A stretch of 64,000 nt of DNA from Pseudomonas sp. NFIX28 (GTDB taxonomy: Bacteria; Pseudomonadota; Gammaproteobacteria; Pseudomonadales; Pseudomonadaceae). The first letter of the stretch is position 1; every line of letters begins with the position of its first letter. Below the pieces are notes generated by a model, which did no database searches, had not been told where the DNA came from, and saw only the letters and a program-made list of their open reading frames with translations. The stretch is from contig NZ_FNPW01000008.1 in the NCBI RefSeq assembly GCF_900107395.1, positions 186,001 through 250,000 on the forward strand, given 5' to 3'. The translations under genes were made by a program, and so were the position numbers. Shown here piece after piece: positions 51,201 through 59,018 of the stretch.

Positions 51201-51860
51201 ATGATAGATCTCTACACCGCTGCGACCCCGAATGGCCACAAGGTCTCTATCGTGCTCGAGGAACTCGGCCTGCCTTATACGGTGCATGCCCTGAGTTTCG
51301 ACAAGAAGGAACAAAAGGCTCCAGGCTTTCTCAAGATCAATCCCAATGGCCGGATCCCGGCGATTGTCGACCGCGCCAATGGCGATTTCGCCGTGTTCGA
51401 GTCCGGCGCGATTCTCATCTACCTGGCTGAACTCAGCGGGCAATTGCTGCCCAGCGACCCGAAGGGGCGTTCCCGGGTGATCCAGTGGTTGATGTTCCAG
51501 ATGGGCGGCATTGGCCCGATGCAGGGCCAGGCCAATGTGTTCTTCCGTTATTTCCCGGAAAAACTCCAGGGCGCCATCGATCGTTATCAACATGAAACCC
51601 GGCGCTTGTACGAGGTGCTCGACACCCGCCTGCAAGAGGTCGAGTTCCTTGCCGGCGACTACAGCATTGCCGACATCGCCACCTTTCCGTGGGTGCGCGG
51701 CCATGAATGGTCCGGGGTCTCGGTGGACGGCCTGGTGGCCCTGCAACGCTGGATGGCGACTTTGGAGGCACGTCCGGCGGTGCAGCGCGGGTTGCTGGTT
51801 CCCCAGCGCACGGATGACGCCAGCGTCATCAAGGGTGCCCAGGCCATGCTGATCCGATGA
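51201..51860 (+). CDS. Glutathione S-transferase, nu-class (YfcG-like)
   Basis: 219 residues. The thioredoxin-like N-domain starts MIDLYTAATPNGHKV. The TPNG motif is the one used by YfcG-type disulfide-bond oxidoreductases rather than by classical GSTs with Ser, Tyr or Cys. The glutathione-binding ESGAI stretch is near residue 67, and the helical C-domain follows (YSIADIATFPWVRGHEW near 152). I chose ATG 51201 for the family-like start. It overlaps the DUF4892 gene by four bases (ATGA). Confidence 0.85.
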   Translation: MIDLYTAATPNGHKVSIVLEELGLPYTVHALSFDKKEQKAPGFLKINPNGRIPAIVDRANGDFAVFESGAILIYLAELSGQLLPSDPKGRSRVIQWLMFQMGGIGPMQGQANVFFRYFPEKLQGAIDRYQHETRRLYEVLDTRLQEVEFLAGDYSIADIATFPWVRGHEWSGVSVDGLVALQRWMATLEARPAVQRGLLVPQRTDDASVIKGAQAMLIR

Positions 51861-52684
51861 GAGCACCCATGCGTTCATTCAGTGTCCTGCTGTTGTCCTG
51901 TGTCAGCCTGTCCTGCGCCAGCCTCTTCGCCGCCGATTTGCCGGGCAGCCACGACTTGCCGGTCGTGCCGCGCATGGCCGACGCGCAGATCGTCGACTAC
52001 CGCCCGGCGGCCGAGATGGAGCGGATCTACCCCATGGGGGCGATCCGCAAGATCAGCGGCCAGTTGCGTTTCGATGGGCAGGTCGGTGCGCGTGGAACCG
52101 CGACTTCGGTGACCTACGAGCTACCGCCGGAACATTCCTCGACCGTGGCCTTTACCGCCGCCCGCGAAGCCTTGCAGAAGCAGGGCGCCGAACTGCTGTT
52201 CTGGTGCCAGGCCCGCGATTGTGGGGAAAGCAGCCTGTGGGCCAACGAAGTGTTCGGCAACGCCAAGCTGTATGGCGCCGAAGCCCAGCAGGCGTACCTG
52301 CTGTTGCGCCTGGCCGCGCCCAACGACAATTCGCTGGTGACCCTGTACAGCATTACCCGCGGCAACCGCCGCGCGTACCTGCATGTCGAGCAATTCGACG
52401 CCAGTACCCCTCTGGGCGAGTTGTTGCCGACTTCGGCGACCCTGATGCGCCAGCTCAAGGACACCGGCGAGCTGAACCTGCCCAAGCTCGCTGGCGAACC
52501 CCAGCCGACCTGGCTGACCTTGCTGGCGCGGGGCTTGAACCTCGACACCACCTTGCGGGTCAGTGTGTCCGGGCCGAATGCCGAAGTCTGGCGCCAGGCC
52601 CTGATCGGCCAGGGCGTGCGTGCGGCCCGCATGGAAACCGGCGGCAGCGAGGCCCAGGGCCTGCGCCTTGAGCTGCTGCGCTAA
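51857..52684 (+). CDS. DUF4892 periplasmic protein
   Basis: 275 residues with a signal peptide (about 1-26, ending LFA/AD). The mature part has the DUF4892 build: SHDLPVVPRMADAQIVDY near residue 31, two Cys in LFWCQARDCGESSLWANEVFGN (in part) near 115 that may form a disulfide, and a C-terminal OmpA-like sub-domain (DTTLRVSVSGPNAEVWRQAL in part). Function is unknown. An alternative ATG four codons later (MRSFSVLL) gives the same signal peptide. Confidence 0.8.
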   Translation: MRAPMRSFSVLLLSCVSLSCASLFAADLPGSHDLPVVPRMADAQIVDYRPAAEMERIYPMGAIRKISGQLRFDGQVGARGTATSVTYELPPEHSSTVAFTAAREALQKQGAELLFWCQARDCGESSLWANEVFGNAKLYGAEAQQAYLLLRLAAPNDNSLVTLYSITRGNRRAYLHVEQFDASTPLGELLPTSATLMRQLKDTGELNLPKLAGEPQPTWLTLLARGLNLDTTLRVSVSGPNAEVWRQALIGQGVRAARMETGGSEAQGLRLELLR

Positions 52685-52767
52685 ATAGCTACATTGAACG
52701 AGCGCAGGCGAACGTGCGGTCCACTGTTCGCCTACGCTTGCTGAGTTGACCTTTCTCGAGAATCTAC

Positions 52768-53823
52768 ATGCTCAATAATGATCGCCTGTTGGTGCAGATC
52801 CTGCTTCTGGTGCTGTTCGGCGCCAGTTTCTGGGTCATGGCGCCGTTCTGGTCCGCGTTGTTCTGGGGAGCGGTGCTGGCGTTTGCCAGCTGGCCGCTGA
52901 TGCGCCTGCTGACGCGCTGGCTCAACGGCCGCGAGTCTTTGGCCGCGGCCTTGCTGACCCTGAGCTGGATGCTGCTGGTGGCGGCGCCGCTGGTCTGGCT
53001 TGGCCTCAACCTGGCCGACCATGTGCGCGACGCCACGGCTTTTATCAAGGATGTCCAGGTCGATGGCCTGCCCGAAGCGCCGGAGTGGCTGGGCGGTGTG
53101 CCGGTAGTTGGCGGGCGGCTGCTGGGGCTATGGAACAGCATCGACCAGCAGGGCGCGGCGATGATGCAGGCGGTCAAGCCATACCTGGGGCAAGTCGGCA
53201 ACTGGCTGCTGGCCCGCAGTGCGCAAGTTGGCGGCGGGATCCTCGAGCTGACCCTGAGTATCGTCTTCGTATTTTTCTTCTATCGCGACGGTCCGCGCCT
53301 GGCGGCGTTCGTCCACGGGCTGCTGGAGCGCCTTATCGGCGATCGCGCCGGCTATTACATCGGCCTGGTGGCCGGTACGGTGCAGCGGGTGGTCAACGGC
53401 GTGATCGGCACCGCGGCGGCCCAGGCGGTCCTGGCCCTGGTCGGCTTCCTGATCGCTGGTGTGCCGGGCGCGCTGGTGCTGGGGATCGTCACCTTCCTGC
53501 TCAGCCTGATTCCCATGGGCCCGCCGCTGGTGTGGATCCCGGCCACCGCCTGGCTGGCCTGGAAGGGCGAATACGGGATGGCGGTGTTCCTGGGTATGTG
53601 GGGCACGTTCATCATCAGTGGCGTCGACAACGTGCTCAAACCTTACTTGATCAGCCGCGGTGGCAACCTGCCGCTGGTGATCGTCCTGCTCGGGGTCTTT
53701 GGCGGCCTGATCGCGTTCGGCTTCATTGGCCTGTTCATCGGCCCGACCCTGCTGGCCGTGGCCTACAGCTTGCTGACCGACTGGAGCACGAGCCAGGCGC
53801 GAGTCGAAGACAAGCGCCTGTAG
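52768..53823 (+). CDS. AI-2E family transporter / permease (YdiK-like)
   Basis: 351 residues with about seven to eight hydrophobic helices. The family pattern is present: two N-terminal helices, a soluble amphipathic stretch (VRDATAFIKDVQVDG), an FFYRDG motif near residue 170, and the C-terminal GLIAFGFIGLFIGPTLLAVAYSL (in part). Members move small molecules or ions; AI-2 transport has not been shown for most. No LuxS gene is nearby, so I do not infer a signalling role. Confidence 0.88.
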   Translation: MLNNDRLLVQILLLVLFGASFWVMAPFWSALFWGAVLAFASWPLMRLLTRWLNGRESLAAALLTLSWMLLVAAPLVWLGLNLADHVRDATAFIKDVQVDGLPEAPEWLGGVPVVGGRLLGLWNSIDQQGAAMMQAVKPYLGQVGNWLLARSAQVGGGILELTLSIVFVFFFYRDGPRLAAFVHGLLERLIGDRAGYYIGLVAGTVQRVVNGVIGTAAAQAVLALVGFLIAGVPGALVLGIVTFLLSLIPMGPPLVWIPATAWLAWKGEYGMAVFLGMWGTFIISGVDNVLKPYLISRGGNLPLVIVLLGVFGGLIAFGFIGLFIGPTLLAVAYSLLTDWSTSQARVEDKRL

Positions 53824-53889
53824 CCGCCGCCGGACCCGCGCGGCCGCGATCGGCCGCGAAGCGGGGGTAGCGGTTGGGAAACGGGCGGC

Positions 53890-54921
53890 TCAGGCGCGGG
53901 GCAGGCGCACCACGGTGGTCAGCCCGCCTCCTGGGGTTTCTTCCAGGTGCAGTTGCCCGCCCAGGCGCTCGGCGGCCTCGCGGGCGATGGTCATGCCCAG
54001 GCCGACGCCGCCGGAGTTGCGGTTGCGCGAGCCTTCCAGCCGGTAAAAGGGTTCGAACACTGCTTCGCGCTGGTCTTCGGCGATGCCCGGGCCATGGTCG
54101 ATGACCCGGATCAGTAGTTGCTCGCGGCTGTCTTGCAGGCTGATGCGGGCATGCCCGGCATAGCGCAAGGCGTTGTCCAGCAGGTTGTTCAGGCAGGAAC
54201 GCAAAGCCATCGGCTGCACCTGCAGGGGCGCGCAATGGCCGCTGACCTGCACATCGGCGCCCTGGTCCTGGGCGTTTTCGCAGAGCGACTCCACCAGCGC
54301 CTGCACGTCCATCCATTGCACGGTTTCGCTGGTGCGCTGTTCATGCAGGTAGCTCAAGGTCGCGTCGAGCATGCTGATCATGTCGTCGAGGTCCTGGCGC
54401 ATCTGTGCTTGCAGCTTGTCGTCGTCGATCTGTTCCAGGCGCAACTTGAGGCGCGACAGGGGCGTGCGCAGGTCATGGGAAACCGCGCCAAGCATGCGCC
54501 CGCGTTGCTTGACCTGTTCCTGGATGCGCCGCTGCATCAGGTTGAAGGTATGGGCCGCCTGTCGCGCTTCCCGTGGGCCGGACTCGTCCAGCGGCGGGCT
54601 GTCGAGGTCTTCGCTGAGCCGTTCGGCGGCATCGCTCAGGCGCTGGATCGGCCGGGTCAGCAGCTTGGCGCCGTACCAGGCGGCGATGATCAGCGAAATG
54701 AACTGGAACGTCAGCGGCACGATCGGCCCGCCGAACCAGGGGCGCGGCGGGCGGGGCTCGAAGCGCGCGCTGGCGGATGGGCCGCTGGTTTCGTTGGCGG
54801 GCGGCGGGTGTGGCGGGCCGTAGAGGCGGAACCAGAAGAAGGCGAGCAGGTGAGCCAGCACGATCGCGATCAGCAACACCCCGAACAGGCGGCCGAACAG
54901 CGTATCGAAGCGCCCGCGCAT
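53890..54921 (-). CDS. Sensor histidine kinase, OmpR-partner type
   Basis: 343 residues. TM1 about 11-34; a short Pro/His-rich periplasmic loop (about 35-64, PPHPPPANETSG...); TM2 about 66-88; HAMP about 87-140; HisKA with His149 in GAVSHDLRTPLSR; ATPase with NNLLDNALRYAG near 245 and DHGPGIAEDQ near 275. The loop is too small for a folded ligand domain. It shares one base with the upstream response regulator (TGATG). Confidence 0.9.
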   Translation of the reverse strand: MRGRFDTLFGRLFGVLLIAIVLAHLLAFFWFRLYGPPHPPPANETSGPSASARFEPRPPRPWFGGPIVPLTFQFISLIIAAWYGAKLLTRPIQRLSDAAERLSEDLDSPPLDESGPREARQAAHTFNLMQRRIQEQVKQRGRMLGAVSHDLRTPLSRLKLRLEQIDDDKLQAQMRQDLDDMISMLDATLSYLHEQRTSETVQWMDVQALVESLCENAQDQGADVQVSGHCAPLQVQPMALRSCLNNLLDNALRYAGHARISLQDSREQLLIRVIDHGPGIAEDQREAVFEPFYRLEGSRNRNSGGVGLGMTIAREAAERLGGQLHLEETPGGGLTTVVRLPRA

Positions 54922-55697
54922 CAGCCGATGTCTCGGGCGTCGAACAGGTAGCCTTCACCCCGCACGGTCTTGATCAACTGCGGCGATTTCGGGTCGTCGC
55001 CGAGTTTCTGCCGCAGGCGCGAGACCAGCAGGTCGATGCTGCGATCGAAGGCTTCGATGGAGCGCCCGCGAGCGGCGTCCAGCAACTGTTCGCGGCTCAG
55101 CACCCGGCGCGGGCGTTCGATAAAGACCCAGAGCAGGCGGAACTCGGCGTTGGACAGCGGGACCACAAGCCCGTCGGCGGAGATCAACTGGCGCAGTACG
55201 CTGTTCAGCCGCCAGTTGTCGAAGCGGATATTGGCCCGCTGCTCGGAACGGTCATCGCGCACCCGGCGCAGGATGGTCTGGATCCGCGCCACCAGTTCCC
55301 GGGGCTCGAAGGGCTTGGCCATGTAGTCGTCGGCCCCCAGCTCCAGGCCGATGATCCGGTCGGTGGGCTCGCAGCGGGCGGTGAGCATCAGGATCGGGAT
55401 GTCCGACTCGGTGCGCAGCCAGCGGCACAGCGACAGGCCATCTTCGCCGGGCAGCATCAGGTCGAGCACCACCACGTCGAAGTGTTCCGCCTGCAAGGCC
55501 TGGCGCATCGCCGCTCCGTCGGTCACGCCAGTGGCGTGGATATTGAAGCGGGCCAGGTAGTCGATCAGCAGCTCGCGGATCGGTACATCGTCGTCGACGA
55601 TCAGTGCCCGGGTGTTCCAGCGTTTGTCGTCACTCGTGCTGGGTGCTTTCTGATCGTCGTTGAGAGGGGCTGGAATGTTATGCATGCGTGCGATCAT
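54921..55697 (-). CDS. OmpR-family response regulator
   Basis: 258 residues from ATG 55697. The receiver has DDD near residue 36, phospho-Asp in FDVVVLDLMLPGEDG near 81, and the switch Lys in DDYMAKPFEP near 132. The C-terminal winged helix ends FDRSIDLLVSRLRQKLGDDPKSPQLIKTVRGEGYLF (in pieces). It pairs with the downstream kinase. The start is uncertain: ATG 55685 is equally possible, and neither has a strong ribosome site; an open frame to 56048 reads across the divergent pyrF gene and is rejected. As I recall, a similar pair lies near pyrF in P. aeruginosa. The signal and targets are unknown. Confidence 0.88.
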   Translation of the reverse strand: MIARMHNIPAPLNDDQKAPSTSDDKRWNTRALIVDDDVPIRELLIDYLARFNIHATGVTDGAAMRQALQAEHFDVVVLDLMLPGEDGLSLCRWLRTESDIPILMLTARCEPTDRIIGLELGADDYMAKPFEPRELVARIQTILRRVRDDRSEQRANIRFDNWRLNSVLRQLISADGLVVPLSNAEFRLLWVFIERPRRVLSREQLLDAARGRSIEAFDRSIDLLVSRLRQKLGDDPKSPQLIKTVRGEGYLFDARDIG

Positions 55698-56001
55698 CTG
55701 CCAGGTAGGCTGCCTGCCACAAAGAAGGGGCGGCGTGGTGGTGGCTTCAGCATAGGCGTCCGGCCCTGGGGCTGGAAGTGCTGCTCGGGGGGGTTGCGGC
55801 TGGCGAGAGTAGCCGGGCGGGTTGTTGCCGGCGTGTCGGGAGTGTATCGGTCTCGACACAATTACTGCCAGGAGCGGGCATTTGCGCGGTTTTATTAGCC
55901 TGGGTGCTGCCGCTGGCGATGAATTACCGATCATCGGGTCCCGGAGCGTCGTCGCTTGCGCTACAATCCGCGCCGATTTCGACTTGCCTGAGAGCCCCTT
56001 C
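55698..56001. other. Divergent region between the response regulator and pyrF
   Basis: 304 bases. A TACAAT at 55962-55967 could be a pyrF -10, but no good -35 is visible. The regulator may control its own gene from here. I can support no small gene. Confidence 0.35.
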
Positions 56002-56700
56002 ATGTCCGCTTGCCAGACTCCTATCATCGTCGCCCTGGACTTTCCCACCCGTGACGCCGCACTGAAACTGGCTGATCAGCTGGACCCCAAGCTGTGCCGG
56101 GTCAAAGTCGGCAAGGAACTGTTCACCAGTTGCGCCTCGGAAATCGTCGGCACCCTGCGCGACAAGGGTTTTGAAGTCTTCCTCGACCTGAAATTCCATG
56201 ACATCCCCAACACCACCGCGATGGCCGTCAAGGCCGCTGCCGAGATGGGCGTGTGGATGGTCAATGTGCACTGCTCCGGTGGCCTGCGCATGATGGCGGC
56301 CTGCCGCGAAGTGCTCGACCAGCGCAGCGGCCCGAAACCGCTGCTGATCGGCGTGACCGTGCTGACCAGCATGGAGCGTGAAGACCTGGCCGGCATCGGC
56401 CTGGATATCGAACCTCAGGAGCAGGTGCTGCGCCTGGCGGCGCTGGCGGAAAAGGCCGGCATGGACGGCCTGGTCTGTTCGGCCCTGGAAGCCCAGGCGC
56501 TAAAGGCCGCGCACCCGTCGCTGCAACTGGTGACCCCGGGGATTCGTCCGGCAGGCAGCGCCCAGGACGACCAGCGCCGTATCCTCACCCCGCGCCAGGC
56601 GCTGGATGCCGGTTCCGATTATCTGGTGATCGGCCGTCCGATCAGCCAGGCGGCCGATCCAGCCAAGGCCCTGGCGGCCGTGGTGGCCGAGCTGGCCTAA
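56002..56700 (+). CDS. pyrF: Orotidine 5'-phosphate decarboxylase
   Basis: 232 residues. It makes UMP, the last step of de novo pyrimidine synthesis. The catalytic Asp-Lys array is visible: VALDFPTRDAAL near residue 10, VKVGKELF near 35, and DLKFHDIPNTTAMAV near 62 (Asp, Lys and Asp of the active site). The phosphate loop TPGIRPAG lies near 182 and the C-terminal DYLVIGRPI near 208. I chose ATG 56002 as the family start. Confidence 0.97.
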   Translation: MSACQTPIIVALDFPTRDAALKLADQLDPKLCRVKVGKELFTSCASEIVGTLRDKGFEVFLDLKFHDIPNTTAMAVKAAAEMGVWMVNVHCSGGLRMMAACREVLDQRSGPKPLLIGVTVLTSMEREDLAGIGLDIEPQEQVLRLAALAEKAGMDGLVCSALEAQALKAAHPSLQLVTPGIRPAGSAQDDQRRILTPRQALDAGSDYLVIGRPISQAADPAKALAAVVAELA

Positions 56701-56717
56701 GCTGCGCCCGCAAGACC

Positions 56718-56788
56718 CATCGCGGGTAAGTCGCGCTCCACATCTTCATGTAGGAGCGCGCGGGCGGCGATCCGACTTGCCCGCGATG
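56718..56788. repeat. REP-type inverted repeat, degenerate
   Basis: CATCGCGGGTAAGTCGCGCTCC at the left and GGAGCGCG...CGACTTGCCCGCGATG at the right form a long imperfect palindrome between convergent genes. The arms are related to, but diverged from, the GTAGGAGCG repeats at 4736 and 47024. Confidence 0.7.
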
Positions 56789-56806
56789 CGTTTCAGCCCT
56801 CGATGA

Positions 56807-57814
56807 TCAATTGACTTTCAGCACCAGCTTGCCGAAGTTCTCGCCGCTGAACAGTTTCATCAGCGTTTCGGGGAAGGTTTCCAGCCCCTCGACGATATCC
56901 TCCTTGCTCTTGAGCTGCCCCTTGGCCATCCAGCCGGCCATTTCCTGCCCGGCGGCGGCGAACTGGGCGGCGTAGTCCATCACCACAAAACCTTCCATGC
57001 GCGCGCGATTGACCAGTAACGACAGGTAGTTGGCCGGACCCTTGACCGCTTCCTTATTGTTGTACTGGCTGATGGCGCCGCAGATCACCACCCGCGCCTT
57101 GAAGTTCAGGCGGCTGAGCACGGCATCGAGAATGTCGCCGCCGACGTTGTCGAAATACACATCGACGCCTTTCGGGCATTCGCGTTTGAGGCCGGCATGC
57201 ACGTCTTCGCTCTTGTAGTCGATCGCGCCATCGAAGCCCAGTTCGTCGATCAGGAACTTGCACTTGTCCTGGCCGCCCGCGATGCCGACCACCCGGCAGC
57301 CCTTGATCTTGGCGATCTGCCCGGCAATGCTGCCCACCGCGCCGGCCGCGCCCGACAGCACCACGGTTTCGCCGGCCTTTGGCGCGCCGACGTCCAGCAG
57401 GGCGAAATAGGCGGTCATGCCGGTCATGCCCAGGGCCGACAGGTAGCGCGGCAATGGCGCGAGTTTCGGGTCGACCTTATAGAAGCCGCGCGGCTCGCCG
57501 AGGAAATAGTCCTGCACGCCCAGGGCGCCATTGACGTAGTCGCCGACGGCGAAGCCGGGATGGTTCGAGGCGATCACCTGGCCCACGCCCAGGGCGCGCA
57601 TCACTTCGCCGATGCCCACCGGCGGGATGTAGGACTTGCCTTCGTTCATCCAGCCGCGCATGGCCGGGTCGAGGGACAGGTATTCATTTTTCACCAGGAT
57701 CTGTCCTGCCGCCGGTTCGCCGACGGGAACCTGCTGGTAGGTGAAGGTTTCGCGGGTCGCCGCGCCCACCGGGCGTTTGGCGAGCAGGAACTGGCGATTG
57801 GTCAGGGCGGTCAT
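56807..57814 (-). CDS. NADP-dependent zinc-independent oxidoreductase (MDR family, CurA-like)
   Basis: 335 residues of the medium-chain dehydrogenase/reductase superfamily, in the subgroup without a catalytic zinc (leukotriene B4 dehydrogenase / curcumin reductase type). The start NRQFLLAKRPVG and YLSLDPAMRGWMN are typical, and the nucleotide motif VVLSGAAGAVGSIAGQIAK is near residue 155. These enzymes reduce activated double bonds with NADPH. ATG 57814 gives the conserved N-terminus. It is divergent from the SDR gene. Confidence 0.88.
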   Translation of the reverse strand: MTALTNRQFLLAKRPVGAATRETFTYQQVPVGEPAAGQILVKNEYLSLDPAMRGWMNEGKSYIPPVGIGEVMRALGVGQVIASNHPGFAVGDYVNGALGVQDYFLGEPRGFYKVDPKLAPLPRYLSALGMTGMTAYFALLDVGAPKAGETVVLSGAAGAVGSIAGQIAKIKGCRVVGIAGGQDKCKFLIDELGFDGAIDYKSEDVHAGLKRECPKGVDVYFDNVGGDILDAVLSRLNFKARVVICGAISQYNNKEAVKGPANYLSLLVNRARMEGFVVMDYAAQFAAAGQEMAGWMAKGQLKSKEDIVEGLETFPETLMKLFSGENFGKLVLKVN

Positions 57815-58054
57815 GGCAGGCACTCGAGGATCAATGGAGCCTTAGTTGATAGACCTTCAACCGCGATGCCGCAAGGTTTGCCGCTGCAGCGAATAACGGC
57901 CGATCCAAAGGCGTGATGGTCCCGCGGGGGCCTTCATCACCACCGCCCATAAGCGGGCAACCGGCCCTCTGATAGTGCTGCCGCGCGGCCAAAGGCTGTG
58001 CCTAGACTGGCGCCCAATCCTATCCGTGCAGTGCATTCCATCGAGGGCATAACA

Positions 58055-58816
58055 ATGAGCATGACGTTTTCCGGCCAGGTCGTTTTGGTCACTGGCGCAG
58101 CGGCGGGCATTGGCCGGGCCACGGCCCTGGCGTTCGCCGCGCAGGGGCTGAAAGTGGTGGCGGCCGACCTGGACGTCGCCGGTGGCGAGGGCACGGTGCA
58201 ATTGATTCGCGCCGCCGGTGGCGAGGCGCTGTTCGTGCGTTGCAACGTCACCGACGAGGCGGATGTGCAGCACCTGATGGCACAGGTGCTGAGCAGCTAC
58301 GGTCGCCTGGACTATGCCTTCAACAATGCCGGGATCGAAATCGAGAAGGGCAAGCTGGCGGATGGCACCCTGGATGAGTTCGACGCGATCATGGGAGTCA
58401 ACGTCAAGGGCGTCTGGCTGTGCATGAAGCACCAGTTGCCGCTGCTGCTCGCCCAGGGCGGCGGGGCCATCGTCAACACGGCGTCGGTGGCCGGCCTCGG
58501 TGCGGCGCCGAAGATGAGCATTTATGCTGCCTCCAAGCATGCGGTGATCGGCCTGACCAAGTCGGCGGCGATCGAGTACGCGAAGAAGAAAATCCGCGTC
58601 AACGCGGTGTGCCCGGCGGTGATCGATACCGATATGTTCCGCCGTGCCTACGAAGCTGACCCGAGGAAAGCCGAATTCGCCGCGGCCATGCACCCGGTCG
58701 GGCGGATCGGCACGGTCGAGGAAATCGCCAGCGCGGTGTTGTACCTGTGCAGCGACGGCGCGGCCTTCACCACCGGCCATGCGCTGGCGGTGGACGGTGG
58801 CGCCACTGCCATCTGA
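58055..58816 (+). CDS. Short-chain dehydrogenase/reductase
   Basis: 253 residues, classical SDR. The cofactor motif TGAAAGIGRATALAFA is near residue 12, NNAGIEIEKG near 90, the catalytic Ser in NTASVAGLG near 143, and the YAASKHAVIG Tyr/Lys pair near 156. An acidic residue after the second strand (AADLDVA) favours NAD(H). Substrate unknown. I chose ATG 58055. In P. aeruginosa a similar MDR/SDR pair lies near a chemoreceptor, as here. Confidence 0.9.
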   Translation: MSMTFSGQVVLVTGAAAGIGRATALAFAAQGLKVVAADLDVAGGEGTVQLIRAAGGEALFVRCNVTDEADVQHLMAQVLSSYGRLDYAFNNAGIEIEKGKLADGTLDEFDAIMGVNVKGVWLCMKHQLPLLLAQGGGAIVNTASVAGLGAAPKMSIYAASKHAVIGLTKSAAIEYAKKKIRVNAVCPAVIDTDMFRRAYEADPRKAEFAAAMHPVGRIGTVEEIASAVLYLCSDGAAFTTGHALAVDGGATAI

Positions 58817-59018
58817 CGCTCGCTTATGGACGGCCCTGGTGAACAAGCGTTGCCAGGGCTCTACCGGATCGACCTCGACCATTCTGAAAACGACCTGGAC
58901 GTAGCTTTTTGCCATTATTCCGACGCTAGAGACTTGTGCTCCAGTGCAGCCCGTTGCGAACCTGCAAAACTGGAGAATGGCCTTGTTGCCATTGGGGACT
59001 GGAAGGGGATTGAGCGCA

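Noticed and set aside
53824..53889. Small gene between the AI-2E permease and the kinase
   Set aside because: Only 66 bases, GC-rich and without a start and ribosome site of any quality.
55698..56048. N-terminal extension of the response regulator
   Set aside because: The open frame continues to 56048, but it would cross the divergent pyrF start and adds over 100 low-complexity residues with no receiver features.
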